From Plantibacter sp. ME-Dv--P-122b (GTDB lineage Bacteria; Actinomycetota; Actinomycetes; Actinomycetales; Microbacteriaceae): a stretch of 64,000 nt of DNA. Shown one piece after another: positions 16,433 to 26,407 of the stretch. The stretch lies in the NCBI RefSeq assembly GCF_030209375.1, contig NZ_JARVSC010000003.1:806001-870000 (forward strand), given 5' to 3'. The translations under genes were made by a program, and so were the position numbers. Positions within the stretch are counted from its first letter, which is position 1. Every line of letters starts with the position of its first letter. The notes below the pieces were generated by a model. It was not told where the DNA came from and searched no databases. It saw nothing but the letters and a program-made list of their open reading frames with translations.

Positions 16433-17931
16433 TCCGCCCGTGGCGCGTGCGACTCGAGGAACTCGTACACCTCGACGGAGTCGACCCCCGGGAACGACCC
16501 GGTCGGCAGCGCGGCCAGCAGACTCGTCGGCGTCCGCGCCGCCGGCCAGGCCTTCCCCTCCCACCGTTCGGCGAGCGCCGGCGACGCCCGACGGCAGCAT
16601 CGCTCGTCGGGACAGTTCGACGTCGACCGATGCGGTGTCTCGCGTCCGCGGAACCACTTCACGTGCGCGAACGGGACGCCGACGCTGACCGAGTACTCGC
16701 CCTCCTTGGCCTTCTCGATCCGCGAGGTGCACCAGAAGGTGCCGGTGTCCATGTCGGTGTACTGATACCAGGGGCTGAAGCGGTCCTCGACGTCGAAGAC
16801 GGTCCTGGCCGTCCAGTTGCGGCAGACGAGCGAGCCCTCCACGGCTCCGAGGACGTCGGAGGGGAACGTCACCCCGTCGTTCTCGTACGCCTTGATGATC
16901 GTCCCAGACTCGTGCACCTTCATGAAGTGCACCGGGAGTCCGAGGTGTCTCGTCGCGAGGTTCGTGAAGCGGTGGGCTGCGGTCTCGTACGACACCGCGA
17001 ACGCGTCGCGCAGGTCCTCCATCGAGATGCGTCGGAGCTGTTTCGCCTCGCCGAGGACGCGCACGGCGTCGCGCTCGGGTAGCAGGATGGCCGCCGTCAG
17101 GTAGTTGGTCTCGACGCGCTGCCGCAGAAAGTCCGCGTAGTTTCTCGGTTCCTCGTGCCCGCACAGGTGACTGGCGAACGCCTGGAGGATGGGCGATCGC
17201 GAGTCTCGGGAGATCGAGGGTTCGGTCGGCAGGTAGATCCGACCGTTGCGTCGGTCGGTGACCGAACGCGTCGAGTGCGGCAGGTCGCCGACGTAGTGGA
17301 GTGAGAACCCGAGGTGCTGCGCCATCTCAGCGACCGTCTGGTGCGAGACCGGACCTCCGGTGTAGCCGACGGCGTCGAGCAGCCCCTTCGCGACGGCCTC
17401 GAGGTCGGGGAAGTGGTTGTCGGCCGCTCGCATGTCCGCCCGGAGGACCGCGTTGGCCCGGCGCGCCTCCTCCGGCGTCGCCGCACGCTCCCGGTGCAGG
17501 CGGGCGACCTCGTCGTGCAGCGCCAGCACGGTGCGGAGCGTCTCGTCCGCGGTCCCCTTCGAGACACGGATGGGCGCGATCCCGAGGGCGGAGAAGACCG
17601 GGCCGCGCTGGGCGCGTTCGACGGCGATCTCGAGAGCGGCCCGGTCGTTCGGCGGTTCGTCGCGGAGCAGCTCGTCGACGGTGGTGCCGAGCGCGGTGGC
17701 GATGACGCGGAGCATCGAGAGGCTCGGCTCCCGATGCCCGTTCTCGATCGCCGACGCCTGGGACGGTGCGCGGTCGATCGCCTGCGCGAGGTCGTCGAGG
17801 GTGAGGCCAGCGCGGGCGCGGGCGTCACGGATCCGACGACCGAGGACGAGGGCGTCCGCGTGCGGAGCAGGTCCGTCACCGGGGGTGGCGGAGGCGGGTG
17901 GAGCAGCGGCGGTGCTGGTCATGGTGATCAT
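16429..17931 (-). CDS. RamB-like regulator (XRE/ScfR family) of acetate and glyoxylate metabolism
   Basis: A 500-residue protein. After a 30-residue Ala/Pro-rich lead comes a helix-turn-helix ([20 protein letters not shown], about residues 44-63). The rest is the long sensor region of short-chain fatty acyl regulators, with [37 protein letters not shown] and a Cys-rich end (CPDERCC). RamB of Corynebacterium glutamicum controls aceA and aceB; here the gene diverges from exactly those two genes, which strongly supports the assignment. Start: ATG at 17931 (MITMTST) or 17922 (MTSTAAA); neither has a clear ribosome-binding site. Its stop codon lies inside a palindromic repeat. Confidence 0.88.
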   Translation of the reverse strand: MITMTSTAAAPPASATPGDGPAPHADALVLGRRIRDARARAGLTLDDLAQAIDRAPSQASAIENGHREPSLSMLRVIATALGTTVDELLRDEPPNDRAALEIAVERAQRGPVFSALGIAPIRVSKGTADETLRTVLALHDEVARLHRERAATPEEARRANAVLRADMRAADNHFPDLEAVAKGLLDAVGYTGGPVSHQTVAEMAQHLGFSLHYVGDLPHSTRSVTDRRNGRIYLPTEPSISRDSRSPILQAFASHLCGHEEPRNYADFLRQRVETNYLTAAILLPERDAVRVLGEAKQLRRISMEDLRDAFAVSYETAAHRFTNLATRHLGLPVHFMKVHESGTIIKAYENDGVTFPSDVLGAVEGSLVCRNWTARTVFDVEDRFSPWYQYTDMDTGTFWCTSRIEKAKEGEYSVSVGVPFAHVKWFRGRETPHRSTSNCPDERCCRRASPALAERWEGKAWPAARTPTSLLAALPTGSFPGVDSVEVYEFLESHAPRAD

Positions 17932-17959
17932 GCTCACACGCGCCGGTTGTTCCGGCAAA

Positions 17960-17981
17960 CAGAAGGTCGGCCGTTCTTCTG
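17960..17981. promoter_or_regulatory. candidate operator between ramB-like gene and aceA
   Basis: A perfect inverted repeat CAGAAG-N10-CTTCTG lies 29 bases upstream of the regulator start and 92 bases before aceA, next to a second small repeat CCGG-TTGTT-CCGG (17943-17955). Position fits a site for the divergent regulator; the known C. glutamicum RamB consensus is not obviously present. Confidence 0.4.
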
Positions 17982-18072
17982 TCCACGGATGACGGTCGTC
18001 GGGGTTGCGGCGAGCGCAGGATCGTTCCCACAGCACGACCCACCCACCGACCTCGACACCACAGGAGTCATC

Positions 18073-19419
18073 GTGAGCAGCGAAGCCACCCGACCGACCG
18101 ACCACCGCACGCCCCTCCGCGCCGGCGACCAGACGCAGACGGCCGAGGAATTGCAGCGTGAGTGGGACACCGACCCGCGCTGGGACGGGGTCCGCCGCGA
18201 CTACACCGCCGAGGACGTCGTCCGCCTGCGCGGCGGCGTCCGGGAGGAACCGACGCTCGCCCGCCGTGGGGCGGAGCGCCTGTGGAACCTCCTCCACACC
18301 GAGGAGTGGGTGCCCGCCCTCGGAGCCCTCACCGGCAACCAGGCGGTGCAGCAGGTCCGCGCCGGCCTGCAGGCGATCTACCTCTCCGGGTGGCAGGTCG
18401 CCGCCGACGCCAACCTCTCCGGCCAGACCTACCCCGATCAGAGCCTCTACCCGGCGAACTCCGTCCCGGCGGTCGTCAGGCGGATCAACAACGCGCTGCT
18501 CCGGGCCGAGCAGATCGACTTCGCCGAGCGCACCGTCGAGGAGGCCCCGGGACACGAGGCGATCGACTGGCTCGCGCCGATCGTCGCCGACGCCGAGGCG
18601 GGCTTCGGTGGGCCGCTCAACGCCTACGAACTCATGGCCGGCATGATCCAGGCCGGCGCCGCGGGCGTCCACTGGGAGGACCAGCTCGCGGCTGAGAAGA
18701 AGTGCGGCCACATGGGCGGCAAGGTGCTGGTGCCGACGAGCCAGCACATCCGGACCCTCAATGCGGCCCGGCTGGCGGCGGACGTCGCCGGTGTCCCGAC
18801 CATCGTCATCGCCCGCACCGATGCGTTGGCCGCCACGCTCCTCACGAGCGACATCGACGAGCGCGATCTGCCGTTCCTGAACGGGAACCGGACCCCGGAG
18901 GGCTTCTACGAGGTGGAGAACGGCATCGGTCCGGTGTTGGCGCGCGGCCTCGCCTACGCGGAGTACGCCGACCTGCTCTGGGTCGAGTCCGCGGAACCCG
19001 ACCTCGACCTCGCCCGGCGGTTCGCCGAGACCGTCCACGAGCGGTTCCCGGGCAAGCTGCTCGCCTACAACTGCTCGCCGTCGTTCAACTGGAAGTCGCA
19101 CCTCGACGATGCGCAGATCGCGTCCTTCCAGCGCGAGCTCGCCGCCATGGGATACGCGTTCCAGTTCATCACCCTGGCCGGCTTCCACGCGTTGAACCAC
19201 TCGATGTTCACCCTGGCGAGCGACTACAAGGAGCGGGCGATGAGCGCCTACGTCGACCTCCAGGAAGCCGAGTTCGCCGCAGAAGCCAGCGGCTACACCG
19301 CCACCAAGCACCAGCGGGAGGTCGGTACCGGCTACTTCGACCTGGTCGCGACCGCCCTCAACCCCGGCAGCGCCACCCTCGCCCTCGCCGGGTCGACGGA
19401 GGAACAACAGTTCCACTGA
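18073..19419 (+). CDS. aceA: isocitrate lyase
   Basis: A 448-residue isocitrate lyase, normal for the prokaryotic short form. [15 protein letters not shown] around residue 215 holds the KKCGH catalytic signature with the active-site Cys. [29 protein letters not shown] and [12 protein letters not shown] are further family blocks. It splits isocitrate to glyoxylate and succinate, the first step of the glyoxylate shunt. Start: GTG at 18073 with AGGAG five bases upstream. It is followed by malate synthase, 85 bases on, across a dispersed repeat copy. Confidence 0.96.
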   Translation: MSSEATRPTDHRTPLRAGDQTQTAEELQREWDTDPRWDGVRRDYTAEDVVRLRGGVREEPTLARRGAERLWNLLHTEEWVPALGALTGNQAVQQVRAGLQAIYLSGWQVAADANLSGQTYPDQSLYPANSVPAVVRRINNALLRAEQIDFAERTVEEAPGHEAIDWLAPIVADAEAGFGGPLNAYELMAGMIQAGAAGVHWEDQLAAEKKCGHMGGKVLVPTSQHIRTLNAARLAADVAGVPTIVIARTDALAATLLTSDIDERDLPFLNGNRTPEGFYEVENGIGPVLARGLAYAEYADLLWVESAEPDLDLARRFAETVHERFPGKLLAYNCSPSFNWKSHLDDAQIASFQRELAAMGYAFQFITLAGFHALNHSMFTLASDYKERAMSAYVDLQEAEFAAEASGYTATKHQREVGTGYFDLVATALNPGSATLALAGSTEEQQFH

Positions 19420-19435
19420 TCCACACCAGCCCCGC

Positions 19436-19470
19436 CCTTCGACAAGCTCAGGGACCACTCGAAGGGCCCA
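19436..19470. repeat. dispersed intergenic repeat, copy 3
   Basis: CCCTTCGACAAGCTCAGGGACC followed at once by the short inverted end TCGAAGGG, which gives a compact hairpin between aceA and aceB on the same strand. Confidence 0.8.
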
Positions 19471-19504
19471 TCCGACGCACGACCATCCGAAACGGAGTCA
19501 CCCC

Positions 19505-21169
19505 ATGAACACCATGCTCGCTTCCCCGTCCACACCCACCACCGCGCCGGTGCCCACGCAACGCACCGGCCCTGCCATCGAGGTCGTCGGTCGACTCGGT
19601 GACCGGTACGACGAGATCCTCACCCCGGACGCCCTCGCCTTCCTCGCGGACCTCCACCAGCGGTTCGCGGGTGCGCGGCACGACCGCCTCGCCGAGCGCA
19701 TGCGCCGACGCTTCGAGATCGGGAACGGCCGCGACCCTCGGTTCCGCGACGACACCGCGGCGATCCGGGAAGACGGCGCCTGGCGCGTCGCCGGCGCCGG
19801 GCCTGGTCTCGAAGACCGCCGGGTCGAGATCACCGGCCCCACCGACCCGAAGATGACGATCAACGCCCTCAACTCCGGCGCGAACGTCTGGCTCGCCGAT
19901 CAGGAGGACGCGACGAGCCCGACGTGGGCCAACGTCATCGGTGGTCAGCTCTCGCTGCGCGACGCCGTCCGCGGCGAGCTGACGTTCACGAACGAGGCGG
20001 GGAAGGTGTACCGCGTGACTGCGACGGAGACGCCGACGATCGTCATGCGACCGCGCGGCTGGCACCTCGTGGAGAAGCACCTGCGGTTCATCGACCGTTC
20101 CGGGGCGGCGATGGCGGCCTCCGGGAGCCTCGTCGACTACGGCCTCTACGTCTTCCACAACGCCCGACCGCTCATCGACGCCGGCCGCGGGCCCTACTTC
20201 TACCTCCCGAAGTTGGAGTCGAGCGAGGAGGCGCAGCTCTGGGACGACGTCTTCACGTTCACCGAGGAGCGTCTGGGTCTCGACCACGGCACGATCCGTG
20301 CCACCGTGCTCATCGAGACGCTCCCGGCGGCGTTCGAGATGGACGAGATCCTGTACGCACTCCGCGACCACTGCGCCGGTCTCAACGCCGGCCGGTGGGA
20401 CTACATCTTCTCGATCATCAAGAACTACCGGGGACGCGGTGCCCGGTTCGTCCTGCCCGACCGCAGCGAGGTGACGATGACGGTGCCGTTCATGCGGGCC
20501 TACACGGAGCTCCTCGTGCAGACGTGCCACCGCCGCGGCGCGCACGCGATCGGCGGGATGTCCGCATTCATCCCCAACCGGCGCGATCCGGAGGCGACGG
20601 CGCGCGCGATCGAGAAGGTCTCAGCCGACAAGCGTCGCGAGGCCGGCGACGGCTTCGACGGGACCTGGGTGGCGCACCCGGACCTCATCGACACCGCGAG
20701 GGCCGAGTTCGACGCGGTCCTCGGTGATCGTCCGAACCAGCTCGACCGCCTGCGGGAAGACGTGTCGGTGACACCGTCGCAGCTCCTCGACGTCCGGATC
20801 GGTCGCGCGGTCACGGATGCCGGTCTCCACGACAACGTGTCGATCGCCGTCCGCTACCTCGACTCCTGGCTGCGCGGGATCGGAGCTGCGGCCATCGACG
20901 GATTGATGGAGGACGCGGCGACGGCGGAGATCAGTCGGTCGCAGGTCTGGCAGTGGATCCACCAGGACGTCGCGACCGACGACGGCCGTCCGATCACCCG
21001 TGAGCGGGTCGAGGGCCTCCTCGACGACCTCCTCGCCTCGCTCCCCCGCACCGCGGACGACCGCTTCGATGACGCCGCCGAGCTGTTCCGCGAGGTCGCG
21101 CTCCGGGACGAGTTCCCGACGTTCCTCACCGTCCCGGCATACACGCGGTACCTCGTCGACCCCGCGTGA
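19505..21169 (+). CDS. aceB: malate synthase A
   Basis: A 554-residue malate synthase of the A isoform length. [17 protein letters not shown] corresponds to the family signature. [17 protein letters not shown] contains acidic metal-binding residues, VMRPRGWHL follows, and [15 protein letters not shown] is near the C-terminal lid. It condenses glyoxylate with acetyl-CoA to malate, completing the shunt begun by aceA. GGAG lies six bases before the ATG. The small gap after aceA means the two probably share a transcript. Confidence 0.96.
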   Translation: MNTMLASPSTPTTAPVPTQRTGPAIEVVGRLGDRYDEILTPDALAFLADLHQRFAGARHDRLAERMRRRFEIGNGRDPRFRDDTAAIREDGAWRVAGAGPGLEDRRVEITGPTDPKMTINALNSGANVWLADQEDATSPTWANVIGGQLSLRDAVRGELTFTNEAGKVYRVTATETPTIVMRPRGWHLVEKHLRFIDRSGAAMAASGSLVDYGLYVFHNARPLIDAGRGPYFYLPKLESSEEAQLWDDVFTFTEERLGLDHGTIRATVLIETLPAAFEMDEILYALRDHCAGLNAGRWDYIFSIIKNYRGRGARFVLPDRSEVTMTVPFMRAYTELLVQTCHRRGAHAIGGMSAFIPNRRDPEATARAIEKVSADKRREAGDGFDGTWVAHPDLIDTARAEFDAVLGDRPNQLDRLREDVSVTPSQLLDVRIGRAVTDAGLHDNVSIAVRYLDSWLRGIGAAAIDGLMEDAATAEISRSQVWQWIHQDVATDDGRPITRERVEGLLDDLLASLPRTADDRFDDAAELFREVALRDEFPTFLTVPAYTRYLVDPA

Positions 21170-21173
21170 GGCA

Positions 21174-21230
21174 CGAGGTGAGGCACCTCGTCGTTCCCCG
21201 CTGCACCGGGCGACGAGGTGCCTCACCTCG
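21174..21230. repeat. long nested palindrome, copy 2
   Basis: A perfect 20-bp stem (21174-21193 with 21211-21230) and a 17-base loop, starting five bases after aceB. The stem CGAGGTGAGGCACCTCGTCG repeats the inner stem of copy 1 at 16374-16432 exactly apart from the end base; the loops differ. It separates aceB from the aminotransferase promoter and may terminate aceB. Confidence 0.85.
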
Positions 21231-21290
21231 CTGCAGGTGAGGTCGGACACACACTGTCCTCTCGACACCGGGTTCGGTACGCTCGGACTC

Positions 21291-22502
21291 GTGCCTGAAT
21301 CGACTCCCACGCCCCGCCTGTCCACGAAGATCTCAGCGATCGCCGAGTCCGCCACGCTGAAGGTGGACGCGAAGGCGAAGGCGCTGCAGGCGCAAGGCCG
21401 ACCCGTGATCTCCTACGCGGCGGGCGAGCCGGACTTCCCGACGCCCGAGCACATCGTCGAAGCGGCACTCGTCGCCGCCCGCGACCCGAAGGCGCACCGG
21501 TACACCCCCGCGGCCGGCCTGCCCGACCTCCGTGCCGCCATCGCGGAGAAGACGCTCCGCGACTCCGGCCTCGAGGTCGACCCGAGCCGCGTCATCGTCA
21601 CGAACGGCGGCAAGCAGTCGGTGTACGAGGCGTTCCAGGTCCTGCTGAACCCGGGCGACGAGGTCATCGTCCCGACCCCGTTCTGGACCACCTACCCCGA
21701 GGCCATCGCCCTCGCCGACGGTGTCGCGGTCGACGTCTTCGCCGACGCCTCGCAGAACTACCAGGTCACGGTCGAGCAGCTCGAGGCGGCGCGCACCCCG
21801 CGTACCAAGGTCCTCCTGTTCGTCTCCCCCTCGAACCCGACCGGGTCCGTCTACCCCCCCGAGCAGACGAAGGCGATCGGCGAGTGGGCGCTCGAGCACG
21901 GCATCTGGGTCATCACCGACGAGATCTACCAGAACCTCACCTACGACGGCGTCCGCGCGACGTCGATCGTCGAAGCGGTCCCCGAGCTCGCCGAGCAGAC
22001 GCTCCTCGTGAACGGCGTCGCCAAGACGTACGCGATGACGGGCTGGCGCGTCGGGTGGACCGTCGGCCCGGCGGACGCGATCAAGGCGCTCGGGAACCTC
22101 CAGTCGCACCTCTCCGGCAACGTGAACAACATCGCGCAACGCGCGGCGATCGCGGCCCTCACCGGTCCGCAGGACGCCGCGGAGGCGATGCGTGAGGCGT
22201 TCGACCGCCGCCGCAAGCTCATCGTCGGTGAGCTGAACAAGATCGACGGGTTCGAGACGCCGACCCCGCAGGGCGCCTTCTACGTCTACCCCGACGTCAC
22301 GGCGCTGCTCGGCCGGACGTTCGGCGGCGTGACGCCCACGACGTCGCTCGAACTCGCCGACCTCATGCTCGACCAGGCCGAGGTCGCGGCCGTGCCCGGT
22401 GAGGCGTTCGGGCCGTCCGGTTACCTGCGCTTCAGCTACGCGCTCGGCGACGACCAGCTCCTCGAGGGCGTCCAGCGTCTCCAGCGCCTCTTCGCGTCCT
22501 GA
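21291..22502 (+). CDS. pyridoxal phosphate-dependent aminotransferase (aspartate type)
   Basis: A 403-residue class I aminotransferase close to actinobacterial aspartate aminotransferases. [13 protein letters not shown] is near the N-terminus and [13 protein letters not shown] contains the NPTG motif. [12 protein letters not shown] is followed by [16 protein letters not shown], in which the Lys binds PLP. It transfers the amino group between aspartate and 2-oxoglutarate. The GTG at 21291 follows TACGCT (21278-21283) by seven bases, so the mRNA is likely leaderless. In many actinobacteria this gene lies beside tRNA-Trp and secE; here an 8-kb block separates them. Confidence 0.9.
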   Translation: MPESTPTPRLSTKISAIAESATLKVDAKAKALQAQGRPVISYAAGEPDFPTPEHIVEAALVAARDPKAHRYTPAAGLPDLRAAIAEKTLRDSGLEVDPSRVIVTNGGKQSVYEAFQVLLNPGDEVIVPTPFWTTYPEAIALADGVAVDVFADASQNYQVTVEQLEAARTPRTKVLLFVSPSNPTGSVYPPEQTKAIGEWALEHGIWVITDEIYQNLTYDGVRATSIVEAVPELAEQTLLVNGVAKTYAMTGWRVGWTVGPADAIKALGNLQSHLSGNVNNIAQRAAIAALTGPQDAAEAMREAFDRRRKLIVGELNKIDGFETPTPQGAFYVYPDVTALLGRTFGGVTPTTSLELADLMLDQAEVAAVPGEAFGPSGYLRFSYALGDDQLLEGVQRLQRLFAS

Positions 22503-22506
22503 GCAG

Positions 22507-22540
22507 AGGTCCGCTCGCCCGTCTCCGGGCGAGCGGACCT
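22507..22540. terminator. bidirectional terminator between aminotransferase gene and murB
   Basis: A perfect 15-bp stem (AGGTCCGCTCGCCCG and complement) with a TCTC loop, five bases after the aminotransferase stop and eight bases from the murB stop on the other strand. Confidence 0.85.
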
Positions 22541-22548
22541 GAACAGCG

Positions 22549-23685
22549 TCAGATCGTGACGCCGACCACGACGGGCTCGGGCTGCAGGAGGACGCCGAAC
22601 TCGGCGTGGACCCGAGCCTGCACGAATCGCGCGAGCTCGGCGATCTCGGTCGCGGTCGCCCCGCCCCGGTTCGTGAGGGCGAGCGTGTGCTTCATGGAGA
22701 CCGCAGCGTGCGACGACGGGAGCGCGTAGCCGCGTCGGATGCCGGCGCGCTCGATCAGCCAGGCGGCCGAGAGCTTCGCCAGGCGTTCGGTCTGGGCCGG
22801 GCGGGGTGGGTTCACGACCGCACCGAGCGGGAAGACGTACTCGGTGTCGTCATCGGCCGCCGGGTCGACCGGCCACCACGGGGCGTCCCCCGGCAGCGAG
22901 CGGGCGACGTGCTCGGACACGATCGGGTTCGTGAAGAACGACCCGGCGCTGGCGGTGTCGGGGTCGTCGGGATCGAGCACCATGCCCTTCGACGCCCGGA
23001 GTGCGAGAACGGTCGTGCGCACCTGGGCCAGGCGGACCTGCTCGCCGACCTCCACACCGAGCGCGAAGGCGAGCTGCTGATAGGCGATCGGTGCGGCCAG
23101 GCCGTCGACACCGACGTCGTCGAGGTCGATGATGATCGCCACGACCACGCCGGAGCGCTCAGGCTCTCCGCCACCGTGGCGCTTGAGGACCGACGTCCGG
23201 TAGCCGAGCCCGAGCTCCGCGGCCGGAACGCGCTCGACGGTCTGCGACTCCTCGTCGAGCAGGTCGACGGCGACGAGCGACGACACGATCTCCTGTCCGT
23301 AGGCACCGATGTTCTGGACGGGTGCCGCCCCGCAGGATCCCGGGATGCCGGAGAGCGCCTCGATGCCGGCCCAGCCGTGCTCGACCGTGTCGGCGACAAG
23401 CGCATCCCAGTCCTCACCGGCCTGCACCCGCAGGCGAACCCGGCCGGACGGCGCGTCGAGGCGCTCGATGCCGCGGTTGGCCGCCTTGATGACGGTCGCG
23501 TCGAGGGGCTCGTCGCCGATCAGCAGGTTCGATCCGCCGCCGAGCAACAGCCAGGGCTGGTCGGCGTTCCAGACGCCGAGCACGGCCTCGATCAGCGCCG
23601 CCTCGCTCGTGCACTCCACGAAGGCTGCGGCCTGCCCACCGACCCCGAGGGTGGTGAGCTCGCTCAGACGGATGGCGTCGTTCAT
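22549..23685 (-). CDS. murB: UDP-N-acetylmuramate dehydrogenase
   Basis: A 378-residue MurB. GGGSNLLIGDEPLD binds FAD phosphate, GIPGSCGAAPVQNIGAYGQE carries the conserved core, SAGSFFTNPIV has the catalytic serine, and VHAEFGVLLQPEPVVVG the terminal glutamate. It reduces UDP-GlcNAc-enolpyruvate in peptidoglycan precursor synthesis. The ATG at 23685 has GGAGG four bases upstream. It lies 11 bases after the MaoC-type gene and probably shares its transcript. Confidence 0.95.
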   Translation of the reverse strand: MNDAIRLSELTTLGVGGQAAAFVECTSEAALIEAVLGVWNADQPWLLLGGGSNLLIGDEPLDATVIKAANRGIERLDAPSGRVRLRVQAGEDWDALVADTVEHGWAGIEALSGIPGSCGAAPVQNIGAYGQEIVSSLVAVDLLDEESQTVERVPAAELGLGYRTSVLKRHGGGEPERSGVVVAIIIDLDDVGVDGLAAPIAYQQLAFALGVEVGEQVRLAQVRTTVLALRASKGMVLDPDDPDTASAGSFFTNPIVSEHVARSLPGDAPWWPVDPAADDDTEYVFPLGAVVNPPRPAQTERLAKLSAAWLIERAGIRRGYALPSSHAAVSMKHTLALTNRGGATATEIAELARFVQARVHAEFGVLLQPEPVVVGVTI

Positions 23686-23696
23686 GGTCCTCCGGG

Positions 23697-24128
23697 TCAG
23701 GCGAAGCTGATGACGAGCTGCGCCTTGCCGAGCACCGTCTGCTCGGCGTAGGTGACGGTGAGGTCGACGCGCGCGGTGCGGGCTTCCTCGTCGATCTTGC
23801 CGACCTTGGCGACGATCTGGAGGTCGGCACCGGTCTCGGGGTCGACGACGACCGGTCGGGTGAACCGCACCTGGTACTCGAGCACGCGACCGGGGTCGCC
23901 GATCCAGTCGACAACCGGCTGGGCCGCGATCCCCATCGTCAGCATGCCGTGGGCGAGCACGCCCGGCAGCCCGACGGACGCGGCGACGTCGTCGCGGTAG
24001 TGGATGGGGTTGAAGTCTCCGGAGGCGCCGGCGTACCGCACGAGGGCGTCGCGCGTCAGGTGCACCGTCCGCTCCGCGACGACGTCTCCGACGGCCGGCA
24101 TGGTCGGGGTCTGCTGCACGTCGCTCAT
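23697..24128 (-). CDS. MaoC-type hydratase (HadB-like)
   Basis: A 143-residue hot-dog fold protein. SGDFNPIHYRDDVAA contains the D-x4-H catalytic pair of the hydratase-2 motif, and GVLAHGMLTMG the helix after it. It matches HadB, the catalytic half of the beta-hydroxyacyl-ACP dehydratase pair. In mycobacteria HadAB acts in mycolate elongation, but Microbacteriaceae make no mycolates, so the acyl substrate here is unknown. Its ATG overlaps the stop of the partner gene by four bases. Confidence 0.85.
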   Translation of the reverse strand: MSDVQQTPTMPAVGDVVAERTVHLTRDALVRYAGASGDFNPIHYRDDVAASVGLPGVLAHGMLTMGIAAQPVVDWIGDPGRVLEYQVRFTRPVVVDPETGADLQIVAKVGKIDEEARTARVDLTVTYAEQTVLGKAQLVISFA

Positions 24129-24574
24129 CCTTCGTCTCCTCGCACCACGAGCGTCGAGGTCGCGGTGACCACGGGCTCGCCGGTGGCATCGGTCATGACC
24201 GAGTCGCACGTCACCATCGAGTGGCCACCGAGGGACTTCACCGCGGTGACGGTGAGCTGCGCGGTGAGCTCGTCGCCGGCGACGATCGGACGGTGGTGCA
24301 CGAAGCGCTGGTCGCCGTGGACGACCCGGCTGAAGTCGATACCGGCGTCGGGTGCGGCGAGCAGTTGTTGGAGCGTGTGCTCCTGGACGACGACGGCGAA
24401 GGTGGGCGGCGCCACGACGTCGGCGTATCCTGCGGCGCGGGCCGACTCCGGGTCGAGGTTGATCGGGTTCGTCGCGAAGACGGCCCGCGAGAACTCGCGG
24501 ATCTTCTCGCGTCCGACCAGGTACGGGGCGACGGGCGGGAAGACCCGACCGGCGAGCTCTGGGTTCACTGACAC
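24125..24574 (-). CDS. MaoC N-terminal-type dehydratase subunit (HadA-like)
   Basis: A 149-residue hot-dog fold partner subunit. PPVAPYLVGREKIREFSRAV begins the fold, and DVVAPPTFAVVVQEHTLQQL and HGDQRFVHHRPIVAGDEL are family blocks. It lacks the D-x4-H pair, as expected for the stabilising HadA half. The start is GTG at 24574, seven bases after TAGGCT (24582-24587), so leaderless; a second GTG at 24568 has GGAGG eight bases upstream and is an equal candidate. It is coupled to the catalytic subunit by an ATGA overlap. Confidence 0.82.
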   Translation of the reverse strand: MSVNPELAGRVFPPVAPYLVGREKIREFSRAVFATNPINLDPESARAAGYADVVAPPTFAVVVQEHTLQQLLAAPDAGIDFSRVVHGDQRFVHHRPIVAGDELTAQLTVTAVKSLGGHSMVTCDSVMTDATGEPVVTATSTLVVRGDEG

Positions 24575-24637
24575 GCCCTCCAGCCTACCCGCTGCCCCGG
24601 CTTGACGACCGGGCACGGACGGACCGGCAGCGGTCGG

Positions 24638-25435
24638 TCAGGAGCGCTTGAGCGCCTGGAACACCATGCGGATGGCGATGACCACGAGGAACGCCGCGAA
24701 GAGCAGGTTGCCGACGAACGGCGGGACGACCGAGGCGACGATGGCACCGAGGGCCGTGGTCGTGCAGGCGGAGATGCCGATGATCGCTGCGGCCGTCAGG
24801 TCGACGTTGCCTCGCCGGACGTTGCCGACGGTGCCGGAGATCGCGGTCGGCACCATCATGAGCAGTGAGGTGCCCTTGGCGATGAGGTCGCTCGCGCCGA
24901 ACAGCAGGATCAGCATCGGCACGACGACGACCCCGCCGCCGATGCCGAGCAGCCCCGACAGGACACCGGTCAGGAAGCCGAGCACGATGAGACCGATGAT
25001 CGAGCCGACGTGCAGATCGATCTCGGCCGTGCGGGACGGGACGATCAGGAACAGCGAGACCACCACGACGAGCAGGAAGCCGATGAAGCCCCACTGGAGC
25101 GCCTGCTTGGGGAGCTTCGCCAGCAGATAGCTGCCGAGTTGCGCACCGCCGATCGCACCGGCCGCCAGCAGGATCGCCGCCACCCAGTCGACGGTCCCGT
25201 TCACGGCGTAGGACACGACGCCGACGAGCGAGGTCGGGACGATCGCCGCGAGCGACGTCCCGGCCGCGAGCCGCTGGCCGAAGCCGAGGAGGAAGACGAC
25301 GGCCGGGACGATGAGGATGCCGCCGCCGACCCCGAACAGGCCGGAGAGGAATCCGGCGGTCAGTCCGATGCCGATGAGCCAGGCGATGCCCGACGGGGAG
25401 CGGACCGGACGGCCGATCGAGTCGTTCCCGCTCAC
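24638..25435 (-). CDS. TauE/SafE family sulfite/organosulfonate exporter
   Basis: A 265-residue membrane protein with seven to eight helices in two homologous halves: GFLSGLFGVGGGILIVPAV in the first and TGVLSGLLGIGGGVVVVPML in the second, the TauE duplication signature. The family exports small anions such as sulfite or sulfoacetate. The GTG start overlaps the upstream phosphatase stop by four bases (GTGA), so they are co-expressed. Confidence 0.88.
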   Translation of the reverse strand: MSGNDSIGRPVRSPSGIAWLIGIGLTAGFLSGLFGVGGGILIVPAVVFLLGFGQRLAAGTSLAAIVPTSLVGVVSYAVNGTVDWVAAILLAAGAIGGAQLGSYLLAKLPKQALQWGFIGFLLVVVVSLFLIVPSRTAEIDLHVGSIIGLIVLGFLTGVLSGLLGIGGGVVVVPMLILLFGASDLIAKGTSLLMMVPTAISGTVGNVRRGNVDLTAAAIIGISACTTTALGAIVASVVPPFVGNLLFAAFLVVIAIRMVFQALKRS

Positions 25436-26022
25436 TGCGCGCTGGAGCCGGACAGCGCGGTCTCGAGCGAGGGCGTCGTGCGAGCGGTACCGGCGTCCAG
25501 GAGCGACCAGCCGCTGTCGGTCGCCTCGATGACCGACACGGAGCAGTTCTCCAGCGGCGGGACCGTCGTACCGGAGAGGTGGCTGAGCGTGAGTCGGATG
25601 AGCGTGCCGTGGCTCACGACGAGGACGTTCTGCCCGGGGAAGTCGCGTGCGATGGCGTCGATGCCGCGGAGTCCGCGCTCGATGACCGACTCCTCGGTCT
25701 CGAGGTTCGGGTACTGGTGGTCGGGCCAGTTCTCGACGACCATCTGCGCCGTCGCGCCCTCGGCGTCGCCGTAGTGGCGTTCGACGACGTCCTGGTACGT
25801 CGGGCCGAGCTCGAGACCCAGCGCGTCCGCGATGATCTGCGCGGTCTCGCGTGCGCGCCCCAGTGGGGAGCTGACGACGACGTCCCAGGTGCCGGTGAGC
25901 CGAGGGGCGACCGTGGCCGCCTGCTCCCGCCCGGTGTCGTTCAGGGGGATGTCCGTCGTGCCCTGCAGCCGTCGTTCGAAGTTCCAGGCGGTCTGTCCGT
26001 GACGGATGAGGGCGATGGTCAT
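25432..26022 (-). CDS. histidine phosphatase family protein
   Basis: A 196-residue phosphoglycerate-mutase-fold enzyme. IALIRHGQTAWN at residues 3-14 holds the phosphorylated His, SSPLGRARETA the second Arg, HYGDAEG the acid, and VLVVSHGTLIRL the second His. The substrate is not predictable. Start ATG at 26022 is six bases after TAGGCT (26029-26034), so leaderless. It is the first gene of a two-gene unit with the TauE exporter. Confidence 0.88.
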   Translation of the reverse strand: MTIALIRHGQTAWNFERRLQGTTDIPLNDTGREQAATVAPRLTGTWDVVVSSPLGRARETAQIIADALGLELGPTYQDVVERHYGDAEGATAQMVVENWPDHQYPNLETEESVIERGLRGIDAIARDFPGQNVLVVSHGTLIRLTLSHLSGTTVPPLENCSVSVIEATDSGWSLLDAGTARTTPSLETALSGSSAQ

Positions 26023-26080
26023 GTCCCAAGCCTAACCGGCGTCGACCCGAGCGCTTCCTATCGTCACGACGACCCGGGGC

Positions 26081-26386
26081 TCACTGCGCGACGCCGGTGT
26101 CCTTCGCCCATCGGATCCGGATGGGGCCGCGGACCGTCGCGCGGTCGACCGCTTCGTCGCCCTGCGTGATCCGCACCCGGCCCTCGTCGACCAAGCGCCA
26201 GGCGACCCGGCGGGTGTCGTCCATCAGCGCTCGCCAGTCGTCGCCGCCGACGGCTCGCGCGACGTCGGACGGACAGATGGACGAGGTCGCGGCCCGCTTC
26301 CCCAGCAGGTCGAGCATCGTCGACTCCAGGAGGCCGTCGTCCACGGCTCCCGCAGGCTGCGGGTCCGGTGCGGCTTCGTCGGTCAT
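26081..26386 (-). CDS. DUF3253 domain protein
   Basis: A 101-residue basic/neutral protein. ICPSDVARAVGGDDWRALMD, VAWRLVDEGRVRITQGDE and RGPIRIRWAKD make up the DUF3253 domain, a small winged-helix-like family without known function. It stands alone on its transcript; CGTACT six bases before the ATG may be a -10 box for a leaderless message. It adjoins the accessory XRE/ImmA unit but is not obviously part of it. Confidence 0.8.
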   Translation of the reverse strand: MTDEAAPDPQPAGAVDDGLLESTMLDLLGKRAATSSICPSDVARAVGGDDWRALMDDTRRVAWRLVDEGRVRITQGDEAVDRATVRGPIRIRWAKDTGVAQ

Positions 26387-26407
26387 GGTCCCAGTACGCG
26401 CGCGCCG

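Noticed and set aside
16429-19458. A 1009-codon open frame on the minus strand across aceA
   Set aside because: Only the part from 17931 downward is a real protein (RamB-like). The rest is antisense to aceA, whose KKCGH signature and family blocks are clear; high-GC genes give long antisense frames.
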